NCBI GenBank assembly: GCA_019915135.1
Contig: JAHLMK010000004.1
Location: forward strand, 2,108,001-2,172,000
Length of the DNA: 64,000 bases
Direction: 5' to 3'
Origin: Strobilurus pachycystidiatus
Lineage: Eukaryota > Basidiomycota > Agaricomycetes > Agaricales > Physalacriaceae
In this document: positions 57,431 through 64,000 of the stretch, in pieces
How positions within the stretch are numbered: position 1 is the first letter of the stretch
How the letters are laid out: every line of letters starts with the position of its first letter
Notes under the pieces: generated by a model
Databases searched by the model: none
What the model was told of the DNA's origin: nothing
Seen by the model: the letters and a program-made list of their open reading frames with translations, nothing else
Translations under genes and position numbers: made by a program

Positions 57431-57457
57431 GAACGTGTCTACAAGTTTCCTTCATGT

Positions 57458-59091
57458 CTACTTCCAGGGATCGAATAAGATTTTGCCAACTTCGCCTTTA
57501 TCGAACGCGCTGTACAAATCCACAGCTTTGTCGAACCCGACAATCCGATCCACAAGACTAGCTTCGTCACCGACACCTCCGAAGACATCTTGCCTCTTGA
57601 CTAAGCGAGAAGGCTTCAAGTCAGATAATGAACGGCGCAGAAGTGAGATTGAAACGGACCCAATAGATCGAACGCCATTGGCAGCATGGCTCTGGCCGGG
57701 CAGCGTCCAAAGTCCATCGACACGTTCTTGTCGTACAGATTCGCACCCGTCAGCGGGAATGGCCGTTCACCGTGTACGCCGACAGAAGAAATCACGCCAA
57801 AGGGGCGAACAAGATCATACGACAAGGTCAATGCGCTATTGTGGCCAACAATCTGCGGACGTCTTTCAGAACATAACGCGGTCTAGGGACAGGGAGAACT
57901 TTCCTCGAGAACAGCGTTGCACCCAACTCCGGAGGTCCACTCCTTTACAGTCACTTTAGCCTCGTCTATGCTCTGAGCGACAAATTTTCCTGTGTAATGT
58001 TCGGTCGCATTGATCTTCTCGTAGATTGCCATCATCTTGTTCCTCCTCGACTCCACGAGGTCGATTCCAACAACACGGTAACGAAGTTGTTTTTTGGCAA
58101 GTTGGTCAAGGAGGGCAATACAAGCGCAAACGCCGACAGGCCCAAGCCCAATGATAGCGAAGGTCAAGATGGTGTCCTCTGGCTGAACATTTGATGAAGG
58201 ACCCTCGCGCTCAAAGTGATCAGGCCATGGAGTGCCGAGGATTGCGGGGAGGAGTTTGGGATGATTGAGCGCCTGAACGGCTGCAAATAGTCCAGTCGGT
58301 AGAATGTCACCGAGGAATAAAAGAGAACTGTCGGAGATGGAAGATAGGTTGGGGTACTTCCCCTGTAGGCTGGGGTCGGACAGATCGAACAGCGTTCCAC
58401 CTGCTTTGGGAACGCGCACATATTGGGCCTGAGCACCCTCCAGCGATGGAGAGCCAAACAGTTTACTGTCTAGGCAACGGCAAGTGACGCCTAGGCGACA
58501 GAATCTACATGAGGACTACGCGTCAGATGATGCCTCTTCGCGAGACAAGTGCATCCTCACTGGCATTCTCCGCAGTTCACGGTGAATGGAGAAACAACCT
58601 TGTGCCCGACCTTAAGTGTCGAGTACAGACTGGGACGCCCGGAGGCATTTTCCTTGAAATTAGACCCAAGTTCGACTATTTCTCCGATGAACTCATGACC
58701 ACAGGTATGTCTGCGCGCCGCCGAGCGGGAGTAAGCAAAGCGGTCCGGAACACGGGCCAGGCAGTTTCGCTCACATCTGATCAACGGTTTCATGTCCCCG
58801 GTAGACGTGGAGGTCGCTTCCTGTATGATCAACCAGTAAGTCTAAAAGATTCGCCGAATGACCAGATTCTGACCGCATAGGCCTGCAAACTAGGCGTCTT
58901 TTTAGAAGATGCGATGCTATTCCGGTAAAGTATTACCTGTATTTTCACGATCGCATCATCTGGATCACAGAGACTGAAGTGAAGGCTAAGTGATCTTGAT
59001 TAGTATAGAGATGAAGCACTTACGCAGGAGCAGAGATCTGCTCGACTCGAATATCGTACGAGGGAGGGTGAAACCGTATGGCAGACTGCAT
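57458..59091 (-). CDS. Zinc-containing alcohol dehydrogenase (MDR family)
   Basis: It starts MQSAIRFHPPSYDIRVEQIS at 59091. A chain of small exons gives DPDDAIVKIQ, then FAGLCG (16-nt exon), then SDLHVYRGHETVDQ and HTCGHEFIGEIVELGSNF, then VNCGECQFCRLGVTCRC with structural-zinc-type cysteines. The Rossmann core reads ILTFAIIGLGPVGVCACIAL and VVGIDLVESRRNKM. The 3' exons end GFDKAVDLYSAFDKGEVGKI and LFDPWK. The catalytic-zinc Cys (LCGSD) and the GHE motif are present. The substrate is unknown. The gene sits inside the GH43 cluster on the opposite strand, convergent with GH43 copy 1. Homology to fungal Adh-like glutathione-independent dehydrogenases is likely. Confidence 0.8.
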
Positions 59092-59853
59092 GTCAAGACT
59101 CGAGAGAGAAAAAAAGACCCTATAGAAAGATGATCGAGATGATCGAGGTGAAAGGTGCACTTGGGATTATCTATCGTCGGAGTTGTCGGATTAAGTCGTT
59201 GCGCGTATTCGAGGCCGGGGCGAACGCCAGACAGAAGCAGACAGGAACTCGCCTCTGAAGCTCCTCTCAGCTGGATAACGGATTGTCCTTCAGTAAATTA
59301 TCTGTGGCGGAAAAAGGGATCCGTTTACGTTTACGTACCTGACGTTGACGTCGTTCTTCGCGACCCCATCTCACGTGCGCCTACTGGTATGAGGTGATGA
59401 AATTCAAGAATTACAACTGCCTTCTCTCTCTACCAGTACGATCTAAGTACGCTCAATTCGAAACTCTGGAAAAGAGCCTATCGATCTGCATGCTTTGGGC
59501 ACAGCAACGTCTGCTTGGGATTGGTGGCACCTGGTGGCACTGGGAGAACTCAACATGAAGTGATCCCGCGGCCGTCGTCCCGAGTTCCCATGATCTCATA
59601 GTCAATTCCGAGTTAGATAGAAAGTCCATCTTGGGGTACTTATTAGCTCTAGGGCCGCGGTGGCACGGTAGGAGCACCGGCACCGTGTTGAGTCCTCGTG
59701 TCTCCATGTCGACCTTCACCAGACCTCTGACCTCCAGTGGCTCCACTGGGCGAACCACGAGACCGTTGTTTCTTGGATGTCGCGATATAAAAACATTGCA
59801 TTGGGACTGCCTGGTCCTCGTATAACCCTTTCTTTCCCCGAACTCCTTTCGCC
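59092..59853. other. Divergent promoter region between the dehydrogenase and GH43 copy 2
   Basis: No gene was recognised. A TATA-like GATATAAAAAC lies at about 59783-59793, some 60-70 bp before the GH43 copy 2 start codon. Confidence 0.4.
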
Positions 59854-61571
59854 ATGGCGTTTTCGCGTCTCCTTGTCCTGGCTGCTAGTCTGGCCGCTTC
59901 TGTCGCTGCCTATCCTGACCCGGGCGTCGTCACCGGTTACACTTCTGTCCATGATCCTACTATGTGTAAGGATAGCTCTGGAACTTACTTTGTCTTCTGT
60001 ACGCGGTCGACACGACTTAAATTTGCTCCACCTGACAGCCTGGATTACATAGCTACCGCTGTTGGAATCAACATCCTGACATCCACTGACCGGACTGCGT
60101 TTACCCTCCTTGGCCAAGTCTGGCCAGATGGTGCCTCGTGGACTGACGAGTACACATTGACCACTGACGGGTACGGTCCTTGTTCTTCTTCAAGTGACCC
60201 ACTGAAAAAACGTCCAGCAATCTCTGGGCACCCGAATGTTATTACGATGGATCTAAATTCTGGGTACGTTGCCCCTCTAGATCAGCCTCAGCTCTGATCG
60301 TGTTTCTAGCTTTATTACGCCGCATCATCCTTCGGATCCCAGAATGTATGCTCTTTCTTTCTTCCAGAGTCAAGCTCAACTGTAACATGACCTGTCCCTA
60401 GTCTGCAATTTTTCTGGCAACCTCCACCACTGGTCAACCAGGTAATTGCTTTCGAAACTTCCTAGAGGATTGCACCAAAAGAGATACACAGGCGAGTGGA
60501 CCAACGAGGGTTTAGTCACCTCTACAGTGACCGGAGATACTTATAACGTATGTGAATCCTCCTCCGTCCTCCGATGTAGACATTGAGTGGCTTTCGCAGG
60601 CCATTGACCCTAAGTAAGAGGCATCTGCTACGTATGAGCTGAGTATTCTGACTGGGGTTACCTATACTACAGCATATACGTCTGTTCGTTGTCTCGGTCT
60701 TGTATACCCGCTCGAATGAGGCTGATTCCCCCTCAGCCGGCAGCACTTGGTACCTCAGTCTCGGTAGCTTCTGGACTGGTATCAAAGGAACCACGTTAGT
60801 CCTGCCGTTCCTGGTTTGCTCGTATCTCAATCATCATGACAGCGTTTCCTCTTCGACTGGATTAGGTGCAGGCTCCATCACAGCTCTCGCAGAACGCACA
60901 GCCAATGGCGGCGCGATCGAAGCTAGCAGCATCTACAAGTATGGTGATTATTACTATCTATTCACGTCCTGGGACAACTGCTGCGAGGGTGTTGACAGCA
61001 CGTACAATATACGTGTTGGACGCGCCACGAGGTCGGCTATTCCTGCTTCCGTCTTCTGCACCTAGTGACATAGCTACCAGTATCTCTGGGACGTACTACG
61101 ATGCCGATGGTGTCTCACTCCTGGAAGGTGGCGGTAGGTTTTTGCTCCCAGATCCTATGACGGTCCATTGAACTGAGCCTTAGGCACTCTTGTCTTGGAG
61201 ACCCACGATGGCGTAAGGATCATCCAGATATCTGACTCTCTGGCTCCGATGTCTGATATTTTACACTATCCTAGATCTATGGTCCTGGCGGACAGGATAT
61301 TTTTGACGACGCGGACGGCACATTGCTTGTATACCGTATGTTTTTCACATCTTGACTCTCTTCCAGAAGCACATTCTCAAACGGATGACAGACTATTACA
61401 CCGCGGCAGGCAGTTTCGTACGTTTATGAATCCTCTCTGCTCTAATCTGCTTCTCATCCACTACTTATAGCTGGGCATCAACCTTCTTGATTTCTCGACT
61501 GGCTGGCCTGTGAGTGAAGTGTGATATCTATGCTCCATGGTGTTCTGAACGTTGCTTAGGTGGCCGTTTGA
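59854..61571 (+). CDS. GH43 endo-1,5-alpha-L-arabinanase, copy 2
   Basis: Signal peptide MAFSRLLVLAASLAASVAAY, then [174 protein letters not shown] and FSTGWPVAV. The catalytic pattern is as in copy 1 (VHDPT, APECYYD, AIEAS). About ten or more introns are implied. Several exons are under 45 nt, so borders are approximate. Confidence 0.85.
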
Positions 61572-62610
61572 AAGCTAACACTGCCTAATATACCACTTCC
61601 TTTGCCTGAAGAAACAATGTTACATCTGTTCTTGGAACCTCGACTCAACGCTGTTACACTCCAACGCAAGAGGTGAGGGGGTCCGAATTAGTAGTAGTTC
61701 CTGACAAGCGCAAGGAGTGAGATGCTTCCGAGTCGGAAGGAGGCTGCGCAATTCTCAAGTGAACATGGTTCACTCTAGGCACGGGAGGTTGACTACGAGT
61801 AGGGTCGGCGAAACCCTGGATGAAAGCAAGTCCGCGACCTCCCTCCATATCCTCGTCCCGATAGTCAGTGCTTGCCCTTCCCCGTCGTTGCGCCGAGTAT
61901 GGTGCTCTCCAATAGACAGAACAACGTTGATTTTTCGGCAGTGTTTCGCGTTTACAGTGGCTACAGAATGATTAAGATACTTAGATAGTTGTGTGCTCCC
62001 TACCATATCCGGGTGAAAATCCAGGGTTTCGCTGACCCTACTGAACCTCCCGTGCCTGAAGTAAACCATGGACCCTTAAAATTTGAGCAGTTCCCAGGAC
62101 TTTCCCAGGAGTCCAGAAGAGTACCTTGAAACGCGGGAAACGCGGTACGCAACCCAAAGGTCCCAAACGCAACCGGTACCGTTTTCTTCTGATGGACAAT
62201 CCGTGGGACAAGTTACAACGGTTGATCCACTGCGGAAACTTCCGTCGCGATTTGGATTCGAAGCTTGCCTGACGCCACGTTCTTTTCAAAAACTCATACC
62301 GCAGTATCTTGAAGTCCCTCAATTGAAGCCAGCTCAATTCTCGCAGGGCGAAGATCCCCAGCTTCCTGGTCACCGTGCGGCGGCGGCAAAGAGCAATTCA
62401 GTCAGTCACCAGTCTCTGCACAGTGTACCCGCCGTCCATCGTTACCGGGCCTTTGGTCAAGTCGACCGCGTTCCTAGCGTAATTTGTTTTGCCCGACATG
62501 ACTAAAAGCACCGGAGGCCATTATAAGGATGCAGAGTCCAAGATGCTTCTCAACTACTCATCCTTCAGAGTTCCACTTTTCACCCACATTCATTTAAAGC
62601 ATTTCTCGCA
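61572..62610. other. Intergenic between GH43 copies 2 and 3
   Basis: Contains the inverted-repeat element listed separately. Otherwise no gene was recognised. The last 60 bp before the start codon are CT-rich with CATTTAAAGC. Confidence 0.4.
61748..62095. mobile_element. Inverted-repeat (MITE-like) element
   Basis: Bases near 61766-61825 (CATGGTTCACTCTAGGCACG, then GGAGGTT, GTAGGGTC and GGCGAAACCCTGGAT) recur in inverted orientation near 62018-62075 (GTAGGGTCAGCGAAACCCTG on the minus strand). This gives arms of about 55 bp at roughly 85-90% identity around a 200-bp middle. No coding capacity exists. A degenerate MITE is the likeliest reading; no target-site duplication was fixed. Confidence 0.5.
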
Positions 62611-64000
62611 ATGGCATTCCTGTCGCGCCTACTTGTCCTGGTGATCAGTGTAGTCGCGTCTGTCATGGCCTATCCCGGCCCCGGCCTTGTCACCGGAGAC
62701 ACCGGAGTGCACGATCCTACGATGTGCAAGGATAGCTCTGGCAAATACTTCGTCTTTGGTGGGATCTCTAATTCACTGTGAAACCGACGGGACTGAAGGC
62801 GATATCACGGCTCTAGCCACCGCCGTCGGTATCAACATCATCACGTCCACGGACCGTACTGCTTGGAAGCTCCAGGGCAAGGTCTTCCCGAATGGCGCAC
62901 CTTGGACTGATGCGTACACTCTGACCTCGAATGGGTAAGACACCCGGATTTCAACTTCCAATCGCTGACTCACTATGACTGCCACAGCAATCTTTGGGCG
63001 CCGGAGTGTTACTACGACGGATCTCAGTTCTGGGTGGGTCCTTCGTGGCTCGGATGGCGCCTCAGTCTGGTTACTTACCGAACACTTCGTGACAGCTTTA
63101 CTATGCTGCTTCAAGCTTCGGGTCACAAAAGGTACGCGTTGATCCTTCTGCTCGCTTGTGGTCAGGCGATGATGAAGTGATGACCTAGTCTGCCATCTTT
63201 TTGGCTACCTCTACCACTGGCGCGCCTGGTACGTGGTGAACTATATATCAGGCATAAGGATACTATGCGAATGACTCACGTTGATAGGATCATGGACGAA
63301 CAAGGGTCTTGTCACCTCCTCAAAAGCCGGAGACTCTTTTAACGTGCGCTTCCTCGCCTCTTCTACGTACGAATCGTGGTCTGATTCTATTTCATACAGG
63401 CCATTGACCCCAAGTAAGCTTTTTGCGCGATCTTTGCTCTTGTGTTTACCGATTGACCGATGTATGCAGCATCTACATCGGTTCGCGACCCTCTTATATG
63501 AATCAGTATTCTTACAAGTCTGATCACGATTTCTATTAGCCGACAACTCCATGTATCTTAGCATTGGAAGCTGGTGGAGCGGTATTGTGGGAGCAACGTA
63601 CGATTTCTGTTTTCATTATCACTCTGACCTGAACGTCATCTTCAGCGTCTCCCCCTCCACGGGTATGAGCCCAGGTGCTTTCACCGGTCTTGCCCAGCGG
63701 CAGGCCGCAAGCGGCGCCATTGAAGGAGCGAGTATCTTCAAGTATGGCGACTACTACTACCTGTTCGCCTCTTGGGACGTCTGTTGCCAAGGCGTCTCGA
63801 GCACATATAGCATCCGTGTCGGACGTGCCACCAGGTTGGTCAATTGCGGTTCACAAGATTCACCATCAGCTTACTGGCTCTACCTATTCCAGCATTGACG
63901 CGACTTATTACGACGCGGCTGGCGTTTCCCTTAAGAAGGGAGGAGGTACTCTGGTTTTGGCCACTCACGATGGGGTACCGCTCTACCACTCCGATATCGC
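62611..64000 (+). CDS. GH43 endo-1,5-alpha-L-arabinanase, copy 3 (3' end outside window)
   Basis: Signal peptide MAFLSRLLVLVISVVASVMA, then [140 protein letters not shown] and TYYDAAGVSLKKGGGTLVLA, up to the window edge. It is closer to copy 2 than to copy 1. The catalytic residues D (VHDPT) and E (AIEGA) are present. The visible part appears intact. Confidence 0.83.

Overview
The window is nuclear DNA of a filamentous basidiomycete, most likely an Agaricomycete. Nearly every gene is broken by many 50-60 nt GT-AG introns with CTRAY-like branch sites. Several families are typical of mushroom-forming fungi: an integrase-core protein, a zinc-motif/alpha-kinase-like N-terminus, a DUF6914-like protein and a kinase-like protein with a DFD motif. 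Gene order, exon phases and protein motifs were read by eye, so exon borders are proposals. No rRNA gene, CRISPR array or intact tRNA gene was seen.

Layout. 0-7.4 kb: the 5' part of an alpha-kinase-like gene (-), an intact integrase-core gene (+) and a spliced hypothetical gene (-). 7.4-29 kb: a duplicated, repeat-rich region. A 4.6-5.8 kb segment occurs twice in direct orientation (about 7908-12535 and 23176-29012). Each copy carries a seven-pass membrane/ankyrin-repeat gene on the minus strand. Between the copies lie a MITE-like element and the large SIN scaffold gene NUD1/CDC11 (14420-21149, -). Degraded fragments of that scaffold gene sit beside both duplicated segments. 29.8-54.9 kb: compact, ordinary housekeeping DNA with a single-pass membrane protein, methyltransferase, TAP42, ABHD12-like hydrolase, COX17, a YEA4-type nucleotide-sugar transporter, RCF1, ISD11, a kinase-like protein, two tandem GNATs, ribosomal protein eL14, a DUF6914-like protein, RIM2, TMA46 and QCR2. 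55.8-64 kb: three tandem GH43 endo-arabinanase genes (the third cut by the window end), with a zinc alcohol dehydrogenase inside the cluster.

Main discovery. The ~60 bp minisatellite at the 3' end of each ankyrin/membrane gene is not ordinary satellite DNA. Read on the minus strand, every unit is a complete intron (GT...CTGAC...CTTCAG) followed by exactly 3 nt and the next GT donor. The arrays are therefore best read as chains of 3-nt microexons: 15 in the first gene and 36 in the second. All 51 are sense codons. The chain starts in phase 0 after the last ankyrin exon and ends in phase 0 at a conserved 63-nt terminal exon (KRDxLRxYV...) in both genes. Each repeat unit would add one amino acid, and skipping any unit would keep the reading frame. 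Flanking introns of the two paralogs are nearly identical while the microexon codons differ. This looks like a one-codon-per-repeat system for varying a C-terminal tail. Transcript data are needed to confirm it.

Mitochondrial genes (COX17, RCF1, ISD11, RIM2, QCR2) are frequent between 36.9 and 54.9 kb, but nothing in the sequence shows that they are co-regulated. The GH43 cluster suggests breakdown of plant pectin side chains (arabinan).
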